From contig NC_084499.1 of assembly GCF_030035675.1 (NCBI RefSeq), forward strand, positions 16,192,239 through 16,256,238: DNA of 64,000 nt. Reading direction: 5' to 3'. Position 1 is the first letter of the stretch. The number at the start of each line of letters is the position of its first letter. Below are positions 13,401 to 23,794 of the stretch, piece by piece. This DNA is from Rhineura floridana. Taxonomy: Eukaryota; Chordata; Lepidosauria; Squamata; Rhineuridae. The notes beneath the pieces were generated by a model. That model was given only the letters and a program-made list of their open reading frames with translations. It was not told the origin of the DNA and ran no database searches. Both the position numbers and the translations under genes were made by a program.

Positions 13401-16400
13401 GACTAACTTAGGTCAATTTAAATGGGTCTACTCTGACTAAAACTTAGTTGAATGCAACCCTTAAGATCTGCAGATGACACAGACCCTTTTCCTATTTTCT
13501 TGCAGGCTCACCACCTTATTAGAAAATACACAGGTATGTGTGCCCATGCTTGTGTGTTTGCTTATATATATTTCAAAGGATGCTATACCTGCATCAGGTT
13601 AAATCTTGCCACTTCATTGATTGGGGCATCGGAAATAATCCCGCACTGCTCTGGGTTGACCACTGCGGGACAAATGAAGCAAGCCAAGAGAAGGTCCGTG
13701 CACATGGCTCTCACTTCCCCAATGTCTAGCCTGTCCACACACGAGAGCGTTTTGTACATCTGGGATACGATCCACCGCAAGCTGTGTGGGAAGCAGTAGG
13801 TGTTCTGCTTGAGGTAGCCAATGAACTTGTTCACCAGGGCCACCAGCTTTGCCTCATTGGACTCCACCATCTCCTGGACTTTTTGCCTGAATTTTTCCGT
13901 GCCCTTTTCCCCAAAGAGCTTCTCCTGCTGGGCAGGTGAGAAGCGGTCGATCAGTTTGCTGGGGTCGGTCTCCAGATGGTCTTCATCCTCGACCAGCAGC
14001 TGCATGATGGGTTCGTGCAAAGTGGCAGTGAGGAAGAGCTTGGCCGAAAAGAGCCCCTCGGAAAAGAGTTTGAACAGAATGCTGAATGCACACGTGCCTC
14101 TCCTGAGAAGCCGCCTGGGGTTATCGCTCTCCTTGAGCTCAAACTCAACCAAGTAGCGCAAGACTTGGAGGAGGTAGCTTTCGTCCTCTGGCATGATGCA
14201 GTTGCCGTAGATGGAGGTGAAGACGGTATGGATGACGCTCTGTGTGTTCTCCTGGTTGAGCTTCTCTCCTGCAACCAGGCAGGATGCAATAAGGCGAGGG
14301 TTTTCACGCAGCCTATTAAGAAATTCACCATAGGCTGTCTCTTGGAAGCCCAACTGCTTGTACCCATCCACAAACTGCGTGTCCTCCAAGACCTTGGCAT
14401 GCTGGCAGCATTCAGCTGGGGAAGCTTCAGCACTAGGAAAAATATAAATATCTATATACTGAAACTATTTAGAAACATTAACACCCCAAACCTGGATTCT
14501 CAAGGCTTGTCCATGTGAACAGCCACAAAATCAAGGGAAAGAGAATCATCTGAACTTTGTTGAGTACATCCAGACACATAACACAGGGAACCCCTGAACA
14601 TTCTCTAAGTCTCATCAATGAAGAAGATGACACAGCTAAGTCCTCTCAGTAGTTTCCAGAAGACTATAAACCCGATTGATTTTTGAGGCTCTGTTAAGGC
14701 CAGGACTGGGAAACCTTGGGCCCTTCAAATGTTGGCGATTCCAACTCCCATCAGCCCCACCTAGCAGCATGGCCAGTGGCAAAGGAATATGGAAGTTAGG
14801 AGTCCCACAGCACTTGAAGACCACCGATCACTGGTTAGTCCCCAGTTAAGAATATCTGCTATAAATTTCTGTAATGAATGGACTGCTGTGGTATTGCTAA
14901 ATATGTATGTTATTATTTGACAAGGAATTGTTTTTACTGTCATTTTAATGCTGTAAAGCAACCACAAACCAAAAGGACAAGGAAACATATAAAAATGATA
15001 TAACTAATGGCTTAGTGACACAGTCCAAGCAATGATTATACGTGCTTAACCCTAATCAAGACCAATGGGACTGGAATGCATTATATGCAGGGTTTTTATC
15101 CTTAACCCCTAACAATCATACATGCTGCATACATGCCATATATGAAAACCACATGATCTTCCCCAAAGAATCCTGGGAACTCTAGTTTGTTAAGGGTGCT
15201 GGGAATTGTAGCTCTGTGAGGGGCAAACTACAGTTTCCCAGGTTTGTTTTGGGGAAGGCATGTGCTTTAAATGCATGGTGTGCATGCAGCCTCAGTTAAC
15301 ATATTCAAAGTACATGTGACACCAACTTTTTGCTTTGCTGTGTGAGCACATCTGAGATCAGAAGCTAATTTAAACAGGTTGCCTTGACTGAGGTTTAAAA
15401 TCTTTAGATGTTTTCAGGAAAAAGTGTCTCTTATTCCTACTCCTCTCTCGGTCCCTAATTCTTCTCTTTCCTATCTATCATTTTCTAATGTTAAGGCTTC
15501 TCGCACATTCCACATTAATGCTGGTCATACAAATGGAGAAACATGAACTCAAGCCATTCAAGTTTAAAATTCTTGCAAGGCAGACAGAAAAAATGGCCAC
15601 AAATACATTAGAAGCAGGCTTTTAAAAAAAAAAAACCTAGTTAAGGTACAACGTGCCATTATACATTAAATAAACACAGATTTTAAATTTTCTATAGAAT
15701 AAAATGAACAATATGAATAAATATATGGAAAGCACTTCTTTGTCCCAGTTATATAGGCTACCATCAATTATCAAGTTGTATCTGGTTAAAGATAGTGAAA
15801 CATCTTTCCTTTGTGTGTCATTTTTTTAAAAACACACACACCTTGCTTTTGTAATCAGCTTTACTATCATATTCATAGAGTGGAGGTGCATCTCCTTTAC
15901 ACTCAGAAGGTCCTAGGTTCAATCCCCAGCATCTCCAGGCAGGGCTGGGAAAGACAGCTGCCAGTCAGTGTAGACAATACACTGATAAACTAATTATCTG
16001 ACTCTGTGTCCAACAGCTTCCTATGTTTGTATATATCTTGCACCAATTCAAATATGTGCGCTGGAGGCGGGAGAGTGGGGTGGGAGAGAGTAGGTACCAC
16101 TTTTGACTGAAGAAAAAGGATCATACTTGAAAGCTTCTTCAGGTAAAAACTGCCTGCTCACAGAAAGCAAGTATGTCAGGAAGAATGCTAGACCAAAAAA
16201 ACCTTCTCCACAACATGCTAGCAACGAGAGTTTTCTTTTTGAACAGGGGACACCCTGGCAAATGCAATTCCACACCTGCATTCTGAAGTGGTACAGTCCT
16301 CGGACTCATGCATGCATTTTTTGAGCTGACTCAGCTTAAAGCTACCTTTTCTTTATGCCTGGTCAAGAGTTCTGTGCAACCTGAAAGCTTACATTTATAA

Positions 16401-16674
16401 TGCATAGTAGCTGCAGTGTTTCAACATGCAAAGCATTATATACAATTTCAGATATTAGGGCCTCAGTTTCCAATGTTACTAGCCATTACCTTGTTATGAT
16501 CAGCCGGTCCAAGTTAATCCTCTGTTGTTTGGAAATCCATGCCGTGCGGTACAGCTTTTCGGCAGTCTTCAGCACATCAGCATTAAGTCTCTGGATCAGC
16601 TGCTTTTCGGAGTTCACATAGAGCCGTTCCTGCTTGAGGTGATGAGCCAACGTGTGAATGTCCAGCTTCACCAT
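1229..16674 (-). CDS. GAPVD1: GAPVD1, GTPase-activating protein and VPS9 domain protein 1 (N-terminal 677 codons; gene continues past base 1)
   Basis: Coding exons in transcription order: 16674-16490, 14432-13589, 10877-10791, 10018-9884, 9777-9588, 4782-4622, 3675-3546, 3253-3128, 1402-1229. All have AG/GT borders and compatible phases. The start MVKLDIHTLAHHLKQERLYV matches vertebrate GAPVD1 as I recall it. Residues about 150-390 form the RasGAP domain, including LACFICPAVVNPEQ. The rest is the acidic, Ser-rich disordered region. The family acts on endosomes and the plasma membrane, combining a RasGAP domain with a C-terminal VPS9 Rab5-GEF domain and influencing receptor endocytosis and GLUT4 traffic. 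The VPS9 exons lie left of the window. Total so far is 677 of about 1,460-1,480 residues. No coding exon seems to be missing and no frame break is seen. Product identity is near certain; exact borders are by eye. Confidence 0.97.
1639..1990 (-). repeat. Probable LINE 3'-end fragment, family unresolved
   Basis: The stretch opens with a T-rich TTTTTATTGATTTTCAGACA segment, as expected of a reversed LINE tail, followed by AT-rich 3' UTR-like sequence. No coding remnant is visible. It sits in a GAPVD1 intron. Confidence 0.4.
2172..2360 (-). mobile_element. L2-clade LINE 3' fragment
   Basis: ATT-rich tail, then CGCCCATCTGGC...CTCTGGGCGACGTAC, the reversed L2 3' UTR signature seen many times here. 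It continues into GAAGAGCCAGGTCTTCAAGG, the reversed end of the L2 frame. Confidence 0.75.
2655..2830 (+). repeat. tRNA-derived SINE, diverged
   Basis: It contains a B-box-like AGATTCAAATCCC, then GGCCATGAAGC, and a body with CCTACCTCACAGGGTTATTG. These blocks recur in at least nine other copies in the window. Confidence 0.75.
2918..3050 (+). repeat. Old L3/CR1-like LINE tail
   Basis: AGATTGTAAACTTCAGGGC followed by ATTTATAAGCCGCTCTGGG and AAATAAATA resembles the 3' end of old L3/CR1 elements. Confidence 0.5.
3128..3253 (-). CDS. GAPVD1: GAPVD1 coding exon 8
   Basis: This 126-base exon encodes PSNRSNSVSSLDLEGESVSE and continues through ELGAGPSG to LLEHEQ, matching vertebrate GAPVD1. The acceptor CCCACAG precedes base 3253 and the donor GTCAGTG follows base 3128. 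Confidence 0.95.
3546..3675 (-). CDS. GAPVD1: GAPVD1 coding exon 7
   Basis: A 130-base exon encoding VLNMQLADGGQGDVPVDETK and then KPDKTLRFSLCSDNLEGISE. The acceptor is TCCTAG and the donor GTGAAG. An internal GTAAACC after LHG is read through, because the human protein continues unbroken there. Confidence 0.95.
3785..3895. repeat. Palindromic MITE-like element, family A
   Basis: Paired blocks CTACTCAGAGTAGACCCA and GGGGGTCTACTCTAAGTAG flank a short centre. The ends are eroded. Confidence 0.7.
4190..4420. repeat. Short interspersed element, family D (AACCATGGTTT type)
   Basis: It contains GGTTAACCATAGTTTTTTG, GTCTGAACCC and an inverted partner around AACCAGTTTGTGGGTC. Related stretches lie at 2005-2100, 17093-17245, 17455-17540 and 31170-31415. 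Its nature is unresolved, probably a non-autonomous DNA element. Confidence 0.5.
4622..4782 (-). CDS. GAPVD1: GAPVD1 coding exon 6
   Basis: This 161-base exon encodes ATRSRSRSNIQADQHADHDG and then QPEEVLVISLGTGPQITPGM. The acceptor is TTCCAG and the donor GTATTG. The segment after SRSRSN differs from the human sequence as remembered (MLMDLHMDHEG), while both flanks are conserved. Confidence 0.95.
5524..5690. repeat. Palindromic MITE-like element, family C
   Basis: Arms ATACATTTAAAGCACATTC and AGTGCTTTAATGGTACAGTG are inverted. Inside lie ACAATTCCCAGCACAC and CAGTTCCCAGGATTCTTTG. Related copies are at 15125-15295 and 35890-36045. Confidence 0.7.
5888..6053. repeat. Palindromic MITE-like element, family B
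   Basis: Left arm CCTTCTCCAACTTGGTACC and right arm GGCACCAGGTTAGGGGAGAC are inverted. The centre carries GGACTTGTAGTCCCAGAG. It belongs to the family with GGACTACAACTCCCA arms. Confidence 0.75.
7190..7385 (+). repeat. tRNA-Ala-like SINE
   Basis: The head resembles tRNA-Ala(TGC): GTGGCAGAGCATC, then CTGCTTTGCATGCAGG with the TGC anticodon, then a GGTTTAATCCCC B box. The body ends GCTGCTTCCTGTGTTCCTATG. About thirteen members of this family occur in the window. Confidence 0.85.
7601..7695. repeat. Palindromic MITE-like element, family A, eroded
   Basis: TCCTGCTCAGGGTAGTCCCA pairs with the later GTGCCTACTCTGAGTAGA. The outer termini are not preserved. Confidence 0.6.
8198..8387. mobile_element. 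Non-autonomous hAT-type DNA transposon (190 bp) with GACTCC-rich body
   Basis: The element starts CAGGGCTGTGGAGTC and ends GACTCCACATCCCTG, a terminal inverted repeat of about 15 bases with one mismatch. Identical 8-base copies of GTTCCAAT flank it at 8190-8197 and 8388-8395, as expected of hAT target duplication. The interior has multiple GACTCC units and two copies of ACCCAAAATTGCT. It encodes nothing. It lies in a GAPVD1 intron. Confidence 0.9.
9588..9777 (-). CDS. GAPVD1: GAPVD1 coding exon 5
   Basis: A 190-base exon encoding FMRNVMSGDQLKEDHMALET and SSSLEMTPYNTPQLSPATTP up to KKNRLPI. The TPYNTPQLSP segment is Ser/Thr-Pro rich, so proline-directed phosphorylation is plausible. The acceptor is TTTTTAG and the donor GTGAGG. 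Confidence 0.95.
9884..10018 (-). CDS. GAPVD1: GAPVD1 coding exon 4
   Basis: A 135-base exon encoding GCVAAFLDVVISGRAVETPP and SSVNLLEGLSRTVVYMTYGQ. The acceptor is CCCTTGCAG and the donor GTAAAT. It covers residues 373-417, at or just after the end of the RasGAP fold. Confidence 0.95.
10206..10430 (-). repeat. Old LINE (L2-like) 3' fragment
   Basis: AT-rich reversed tail, then AAGCAGTTTACACC and runs of ATAAAACA. It is followed by CTGGTGGCAAAGAAAGGTTTTCAGCA, which resembles a reversed L2 frame end. An (AAT)n run follows at 10438-10456. Confidence 0.5.
10791..10877 (-). CDS. GAPVD1: GAPVD1 coding exon 3
   Basis: An 87-base exon encoding VGRLLQQLAMTGSEEGDPRT and KGHLGKFDK. It follows directly from FNLMQ in exon 2. 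The acceptor is TTGTAG and the donor GTAAGAG. Confidence 0.95.
11464..11575. repeat. Palindromic MITE-like element, family A
   Basis: GTCCTACTCAGCGTAGACCC and AATGGGTCTACTTTGAGTAA are inverted partners separated by about 50 bases. Confidence 0.7.
12400..12590 (+). repeat. Old L3/CR1-like LINE tail
   Basis: It has GGAACTCCTTCCC remnants and ends with TTAGACTGTAATCTCCTTGG and GCAGGGATCTATGTC, the typical L3/CR1 3' signature. Confidence 0.5.
12591..12957. mobile_element. Non-autonomous hAT-type DNA transposon (367 bp)
   Basis: It begins CAGTGTTTCCCAAAC and ends GCTTGGGAACCCCTG, imperfect inverted termini. The flanking octamers ATCTAAAT and GTCTAAGT agree at six of eight positions, consistent with an aged hAT target duplication. 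A large internal AT-rich inverted repeat includes TTATTTCTTATACATTGCAT and its near complement. A second, more decayed copy is at about 52069-52398. Confidence 0.8.
13355..13460. repeat. Palindromic MITE-like element, family A
   Basis: GTCCTACTCAGAGTAGATCC and AAATGGGTCTACTCTGACTA are inverted partners. The right end is GTTGAATGCAACCC. Confidence 0.7.
13589..14432 (-). CDS. GAPVD1: GAPVD1 coding exon 2 (RasGAP domain)
   Basis: The largest exon, 844 bases, encodes residues 62-343 from SAEASPAECCQHAKVLEDTQ to NEVARFNLMQ. It holds nearly all of the RasGAP-like fold, including RENPRLIASCLVAGEKLNQE, RRLLRRGTCAFSILFKLFSE and LLACFICPAVVNPEQ. The acceptor TTTTCCTAG precedes base 14432 and the donor GTATAG follows base 13589. 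The Ser codon is split with the previous exon, and the join reads in frame. Confidence 0.97.
14700..14830. repeat. Palindromic MITE-like element, family B, eroded
   Basis: It contains GGCCCTTCAAATGTTGGCG, CCAACTCCCATCAGCCCCA and a degraded inverted right arm with GGAGTCCCACAGCACTTGA. Confidence 0.6.
15125..15295. repeat. Palindromic MITE-like element, family C
   Basis: CCAAAGAATCCTGGGAACTC and AAACTACAGTTTCCCAGG are inverted arms. The centre holds GGTGCTGGGAATTGTAGCTC and the right end GTGCTTTAAATGCATGGTG. Confidence 0.75.
15880..16030 (+). repeat. tRNA-Ala-like SINE, diverged
   Basis: AGGTTCAATCCCCAGCATCT (B box and after), then GGGCTGGGAAAGACAGCTGC and CTGACTCTGTGTCC, ending CAGCTTCCTATGTTTG. 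The A-box end is degraded. Confidence 0.75.
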
Positions 16675-16708
16675 CTTCAAGGGGGGACAGCAGAATGTTG
16701 GTTACTCG
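16490..16708 (-). CDS. GAPVD1: GAPVD1 coding exon 1 with 5' UTR lead
   Basis: The ATG is at 16674-16672 and the exon encodes MVKLDIHTLAHHLKQERLYV on to INLDRLIIT, the exact start of vertebrate GAPVD1. The donor GTAATGG follows base 16490. Upstream, TTCCTTCACAG gives the likely acceptor at 16708, leaving 34 bases of 5' UTR. A nearer acceptor just before the ATG cannot be excluded. A TTG two codons upstream is in frame but is not a plausible eukaryotic start. Confidence 0.95.
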
Positions 16709-17952
16709 CTGTGAAGGAAACACAGAATAAGATTTGCTTCAGCTCAGCACCAGAGAACACTCACAGGGCATTATCAACAGCAGCACCACAACTGCCAAAC
16801 CCCCTCCCAATGAAAGCTTCTTGTTTGCAATGGATGGTAAATATATATATCCAAGCTAGCTTGTAATCAGTGACTTGATGTTTTGTGTTTTCGCTGAAAT
16901 TTCAGCTCGGCTGTCTCTTGAAGTTTCTAACTATTGTTTGTTTAAATGGACACATACTTTTATTGTGGTGTCAATCCTGCATTCTCTTTTATTGTAAGAC
17001 ACTTTGGTTATTTTAATAGGCAAGCAGGATACAGATATTATAGTAAGTGGTAAACTAACCTGTTCTAAAAATCTACACATTTTTGCACACAATGTTAAGC
17101 TATGGGTTGTTTAGCTTAACCGTGGTTCGTACATCTGAACCCACTCCAAGGTTGCAATCAATAAACCAGGATATGAAAACATGGTTTGAAGTTGGCTTAC
17201 AAATCTTGGCTTGCATTAATCATGGTTTCTTGTTGCATCTGAACCCAACGTAACCATCATGGGAAGTGGGAGAAACATATACACCTCCTTGAGCACCGTG
17301 CAGGAAAGGCAGGATAGAAAAGTAATGAAGTAATAAAGAAAAAAATAACTATAACTTGGATACTGCACGCCAAAAAACTTTCCCAGCTACAGTGGTACAT
17401 GTCAAGAACAGTTAGAAAGCAAAACCAACATTAGGTAAAACAAGCTACAGTTACTATGCTTGTTTGCATGATTGATCCCAGTTTGTTCCACAAACCATGG
17501 TTAAAAACAAGCCATGGCTTACTGATATGTGTGAACACAGAGGTTTCTGAGGCATGGCAATTTCTTCACTTTAATTTATTCCTGTTTTAATACCTGAAAT
17601 AAACTGAAATAAATCAAAAACTGTATCCCATTTTCTTCTGTACCCTTATGTACTAAAGAGGTTTCATAAAGGCTGTTTTGAAATAGTAGCAGCATGCAAA
17701 TGCTTATATGCAGTGTTGTTTTTAAAAACAAAACAAAACTTGGTGCGTCACAAAAGAACAATTTTACTCAGGACAACTATTCCGCATTTTTATGATAATT
17801 TAACTTACTCAGAACTTGCACAACATTGTGTGGGATGATTTTATTCACTTAGATACGAAAAAGAAAAAAAACCCACACTTTTCAATGCCATGCTATACAC
17901 ACACATTGAAATATGGGGAGAGAAGACGGTCAGGCATTTTAAGCAGTTGAGC

Positions 17953-18138
17953 ATATGAAGGTGCCTCATGTCAAGTGCTAACACAGCGCGGTCTACTCTG
18001 ATAGGCAGCAACTCTCCAAGGTCTGTTGGGCAGGCTCTGCTACCTGAAATCCTTTTTTAACCAAAGAGGGCAAGGATTGAACCTTGGCCTTCTGTATGCA
18101 AAGAATGTGCCCTCTACCACTGAGCTGTGGCCTCTCCA
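17953..18138 (-). repeat. tRNA-Ala-like SINE
   Basis: The reversed body has GGCAGCAACTCTCCAAGG. The tRNA part reads AGGATTGAACCTTGG, TGTATGCAAAG and CACTGAGCTGTGGCC. Confidence 0.8.
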
Positions 18139-19029
18139 CCTACATACAGCGTCTCTTCCAATCCGGAGCTACGCCCCTTCTGACAAATACAGGCTGTTAC
18201 TGAAAACTCTGCTTCCATTCCAAAGTAACCCTGTTTATAGAAACCTGCCAACAAGCTGTTTTACATAGCCGTGCTCACAATGGAAGCACTGTCTTAAAGC
18301 AATTCATGGTGCAGACTGGACAGGCCCTGTGCAACCCGTTTAGGAAACTACCTGAGCCAGCCCTCTCCTGTTCCTTGAACTCGCCAGCTGGGGAACTGAG
18401 ATATCCGTCTGCTGGGTTCTGTTTACAAAGTCTACGGAAATCTAGGTAGAAACGGTAGCGGGATGGTAAGATACCTGGTTTTGCCATGAATGGCACCTTC
18501 TCTGACATCTTTTTGACCCCAGGGAAAGACTCCCCCACCTCACCTGTTTTTGATGGCCTGAGCTGATTTTGTTCTGCTGCTGGGGTGGGTGGGAAGGGTT
18601 GTTTTTCTATATATGTGCATATACATGAATTGCAGGGGGCTGTATGAGAAAATGCTTTATAGGGATTTTTAATGGCATTATGTATTTATGTATTTAAATG
18701 TAAGTCGCCTGGAGACCTTTTAGGTAACCTACAACTAACAAATCTAAATAATAAGGAGAACAAACATGAAATTCAAAAGCAGCCCAAGTCTCAGGTTGGG
18801 TGTGAAAGAGCTGACTGAACTAAAGGAGCGGTTTGCAAGTATAATTACACCAGGGAACACAGCTTCAAAACCTCACACACCCCAAAAATAATTACACGAC
18901 ATTGTCAGTTCAGCCTTTTCTACAAGAGAGCACAGAGACAAGAGAAGGGGGCTCAAAGCTGTCATGGTTTGCTGGTTTTTCAGGTAAGCGCATTTATCTG
19001 CCTGGCAATGTCCCCTCATGGAAGCCATA

Positions 19030-19146
19030 AGGCCATATCCAGCTAAGTCCTATTCAGAGTAGACCCACTGAAATTAATGGACCTAAGTTAGCCAAGTCTA
19101 TTAACTTCAATGGGTCTACGATGAGTAGAACTAACAGATACAATCC
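19030..19146. repeat. Palindromic MITE-like element, family A
   Basis: Left part CATATCCAGCTAAGTCCTA, right part AACTAACAGATACAATCCT. The AATGGGTCTACGATGAGTAG block is the inverted partner of TATTCAGAGTAGACCCA. Confidence 0.75.
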
Positions 19147-19304
19147 TCAGCCTTTGAAGAGAAAAAACACCACACCATGCACTCCCCACTGCCTCAATGA
19201 GAACTAGAAAAAGAATCCAGCCCATTATGAAACGTTTCAGGCTGGCAATAACGTCAAAAGGTTTTTCAGGATCCAATTATAAAAGACCTGAAGCTGGAGC
19301 CTAA

Positions 19305-19419
19305 GGGTTGTATCCAACTAGATTCTACCCAAAGTAAACCCACTGACATTAATGGATCTAAGTTAGTCATGCCCATTATTTTCAATGAGTCTGGGTAGGA
19401 CAAGCACTGAATACAACCC
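19305..19419. repeat. Palindromic MITE-like element, family A
   Basis: It begins GGGTTGTATCCAAC and ends GAATACAACCC, giving clear inverted termini around a 115-base element. It lies about 160 bases from the preceding family A copy. Confidence 0.8.
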
Positions 19420-19554
19420 TGTAAATGTGATCCTGGTGGCCACACCTGGTTCAAAATACTTTGCCATTTGAGGCTGAAAAACCAGAACCCCCGCCCCTGA
19501 CTAACATCCAGGATAGCATACTGGGAAGCTCTCAAGAGCAAGCCCAAATGAAAA

Positions 19555-19775
19555 GTATTTATTATTGCATTTATAACCCACCTTTCCTCCAATGAGCTCA
19601 AGGTGGCGTACATAGTTCTCCCCTTCTCAATTTTACCCTCACTACAACCCTGTGAGGTAGGTTAGGCTGAAAGGCTGTGACAGGCCCAAAGTCACCCAGC
19701 GCGCTTTATGGCTAAAAGAGGATCTGAACCCCAGTCTCCCAGGTCCTAGTCCAACATTTTAACCACTTTGCCACA
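19555..19775 (-). repeat. tRNA-derived SINE
   Basis: Reversed tail TTTATTATTGCATTTATAA, then CAAGGTGGCGTACATAG and ACCCTGTGAGGTAGGTTAGG. The reversed B box is GATCTGAACCCCAGTCT. Confidence 0.85.
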
Positions 19776-22194
19776 CTTGATCTCAAAACATAGTGTCCTT
19801 CGAGCCAGGACATCTCATATTGTGAAACGGCACAGGAAGTATGCTAAAGCTCTACTGCATCACCATTCATTTTGAAGGATCTTGTCCTCCTGTGAAAGCT
19901 TCACTGAAACATATGGGAGCATAGAAATTTTTTGCACCTCTAGACGAGATCCAAGTCTCCCACACCAAAACCTTTCTAAGGGCTCAAAACCCATTGTCTG
20001 AGATGGCCACCTTTGCTCCTCACCATAAGGCTGCCTCTGGTGATGCCTCAGCATCTGAAAAAGAACGAAAGTCGAGTTCTGGCCCCAGGAGCTAAGCCTT
20101 CTCCCACTCCACTGCATTTTTACCTTTACCCATCTCCCATTTTTACCTGTATGCTGCCAGTTGCAATCCAGAGCTGCAAGACCAACCCTATGCTGTTTTG
20201 GAAGTGCTTAGAAATTGTCTGTGTGAACAAAAGTGATACTTGAATTCAGTGAAATGGGAAGCCCAAAAGAAAAAAATACTGTCAAGAGATTACTGTGTGC
20301 CTCGGTCTCACTTTCACTGTTGTCTACGCAGAAACTGAGAGAATGGTCTGCTGTGGAAAATCCCCTAAGAATAATCACTACAGCCACAATATGAAAGACA
20401 GTGGATATTCTTTCATCAGGTTTCTGCAACAGATATTACAAATAGTTTACATGCTGTACTTGTATTATGCTGGAAAAAGTAATTGATTATACTCGTTTTT
20501 AAGAGTGGTATGAAATGTGTTGGCGGTTTCTTCGAAAAAGAATACGGAACTAGTCCAGCATCAGCTTATGAGCTCAATGCAAATAAAAGGAGCGAGGAAC
20601 TATTAGTCATTTGTGTGTAAATCTGTAATGTTTGTTTTTGTATCACTTATTCTTTTGTGTTCAAAAGGCAAAGACAATCACCACCCTGCACTACACCACC
20701 AGATGACAACCACCAGACAATCTGATTTTATTTTTAAATATGCACAGTCTGCAATTCAGAAGACAGCCAAGTGCATCAGGACACATCCCTGGTCACAGAA
20801 GCTCCATGTGTGCACAGAGTGCTTTTGCTCTCTGCAACTGACAACGTACTAGATTTCCACCACTTCCAGTTCTCAAGCACTTTCTTCACTACTGCCTTGC
20901 TGAAATCTTATTGGCTAGAGTACAGCACACTAACATTTCAAACTCAAGACATTAGTTGCACCAGGATGGTATCCAACATCTCTTACCTCCAGGAGACACT
21001 TTTCAGTATTATCTGTAGAGAAAACCCTGCACATCCACCACTGTAGTCATGGTTATCACAGAGGATTCTAAGGGATTGCTCTTTGGCACAATAACCTGTT
21101 GGGTTGCATTGGGCAACAGTTTATGATTTACTACAAGACTTTAGCAAAGTTGATTAGTATTCCCCACCCTTTCTTCTTAAAGAAGCCCTCTGAAAATTAT
21201 GGGGTTTTCTTCCCCCTAGAATCTTTCTGCTTCATGCCACATGGCCGTAGCAGCCAATATAAGATTTATCTACCGATGCAAAAGAGGTCAGGTCAAATAC
21301 AAAGTGGACTAAGATAAAGCAGTGTTGGCACCAGCCCATCTGTATGAAGCTTTTCTTTTAAAAACCTGAAACGGACTTATACAACATAACTTTCCCAACT
21401 AAATATATCAATTGAATTAGGGGAGGGTTGGGATTTGGCATGTTACTTTTTGTTTGACTTACCTGGTTAATTTTCTCTTATATACTCTGTATGTCTTATT
21501 GATAGTGGAAGTTGTACTTGTTGTTCTGTTAATAAATTATTTAAAAATAAACTGAAACAATCCCCTACCCATCTGCTCCAACTGAAATCATTTAATGATA
21601 ACGCCTCCACTTTTCAATACCTGATATCCGTAGCAATTAAAAAAATGACTTTTTTTGGTATTAATTCCGAACTGAGTGCTACCAAAACAATTCACCTTTT
21701 GAATAAAAGAATGCTTTCTTATTAATCCCAGTGCCACCCAACTACTAGGCTGTTAAGTACATCAGTCATAAAAGTTAGTTGCCAGTCTAGCTGCCTGTGG
21801 TATAGAAGAACTGCCACAAGAAAATTAGGTAGCGAGAACATTTCCAAGCTGGAGCGGGACTGGTACTTTCCCTTTCAGAACGTCAGCTTGCCATCAGTGA
21901 CTAACACAGGTATACGGGGGCAAGCAGGCTAGCGAATTTTATAGACTTATTTGCAAGGCTGAAACACAGAAATGTACAAAAATGTAAAACACCCCAATTA
22001 GCTAGCTTTTGTAGGGTGGCTATCACCCTGAACTTTGGCTCCTACATATCTGAACCCCCCCCCAAAGCCCTGTTAGCTGTCTGTCTGTTGGCAAGGCTTA
22101 TAGTTTGTATACTAGGCCACACTCACAAGAGGCCAATATCAGAGTGTGGAGGATGTTTGGCTAATGCAGCCAGAGTCCTAAGCTAGGATAGTAT

Positions 22195-22350
22195 TATTAT
22201 TTATTCAATATATTAGTCACTTGACACAAACTCCAAGCAACTTACAAAATATTAAAAGCATAAATCATGGCACACAAAAAAGGAACAACAATGTATTATA
22301 ATAAAAGCCATAAAATAACCTATAAAACAAACCCAGTAAAAGAGTAGCAA
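22195..22350 (-). repeat. Old L2-like LINE tail
   Basis: ATTATTTATTCAATATATTA tail, then CTCCAAGCAACTTACAAAA and AT-rich sequence, in the reversed orientation. Confidence 0.5.
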
Positions 22351-23794
22351 AAACTTCAGCAGCAAAAGCATACCATCAATAGACAGCAATATCATCATAG
22401 TAAGATGCTGGTATCAGTTATGCAGGGCCAAGAAAATCCTGGGCATCTAAAAACTTTGCAGGCAGCACTCAAGAAACCTGAACATCTGTCCTCCCGCAGA
22501 GATGTCTATATATTTGATTCTGGCACCTAAAAATCAAATACCGGTGTGTTGGAATTTGAAAATATTTTTCCAGCCAGACAGTTTCGAGCTTAGGATTCTG
22601 TGCATTTCCGTATGATTGGATTAAAAATGAAAGCAGAAAACTCTTAAAAACAGGATGTGAAGACGGAATAATACAGCCAAGTTGAAGCTTACTAAATTTA
22701 ACTGGAGAATTTAAGCACATGCTGACCTTTTCTACTTAAATCAAAGTGCTCAGCTTCAGCTGGATTGAGCCCATGGTGTCTGCACAGCCCAGAGCAATGT
22801 TTTATCCAGAAACACTCCAAGGGATGCAACTCTTGTTGCCCCCAAAGGCATCCCCAATTTCATTATCTGCAATGCTCCGAGTTCACTGCTGGATGAGAAG
22901 GCTATAAAATGAAAGGAATGTTGCTCTAATTTCCTTCCAACTTGCTTTGCATTTTCTTCCTTTTCTTTTACATGGTCCAGCGGAGCGCAGCTGAACAAAC
23001 TGTGATATTTTCATTACAGCAGCATAAACTGTTGCCCCTTCAAAAATTAAACTGGAGAGGGAAAAACCAGAACATGTCTTCACAACAACCAGTTACCCAA
23101 AAAGCTTCTAGCCTAACAGTGCAATACTAAATGTGCTTACTCAGAACTAAGCCTTGCTGAGGCTCACTCCTAGGTAAGTGTATAGAATTGCAGCCTTCAA
23201 AAGTTTACACCACTTGTCTGGCCATACATAACTATGACTATACAAATTGTTTTGTGGCTAAAAAGAAAAAGAGAAGCCATTTTTGTAAGTGTTTCCTGCT
23301 GGTCACCTGCATGAGTATTTACCAAAGGTGACTAGGCAAGTGGCTAGTCACAAACCCATCTCCAACCATCAAGAGAAAGAAAAGACAGGATATTTTGCCA
23401 CAACCGTATTCAACACAATTTTAAAAAGACACTCATAAACCCACAGCTAGTAGTATCATTTCCATTCTACTCAGAGAGGTTAAGGTATGTAACTACTAGA
23501 GGACAGTAGATATAAATCTGTCATGACTCAAATGTTATGTGCCAGTAGATAAAGGGTAACTAATTTGCCTTTGTGGTTGATGGTGCAGTAATTTTATAAT
23601 ACATGACAAATGCTTACCGCCCAGAACACAGAAGTAGCTACTTTAAGTTTAAGACCTCCTTTGTGGTATATGTCAGCTCCTTCAAGTAAGGCAGAAGATC
23701 AATTAACCATATTACCCTTAGTCTCTGCTGTACAACTTGCCATTTTACTAAACAGAGTGATGAGCAAAAAGGATCCAAATCTAAACATTTACTA

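Noticed and set aside
13976-14518. 180-residue plus-strand open frame over GAPVD1 exon 2
   Set aside because: Antisense shadow of the conserved RasGAP exon.
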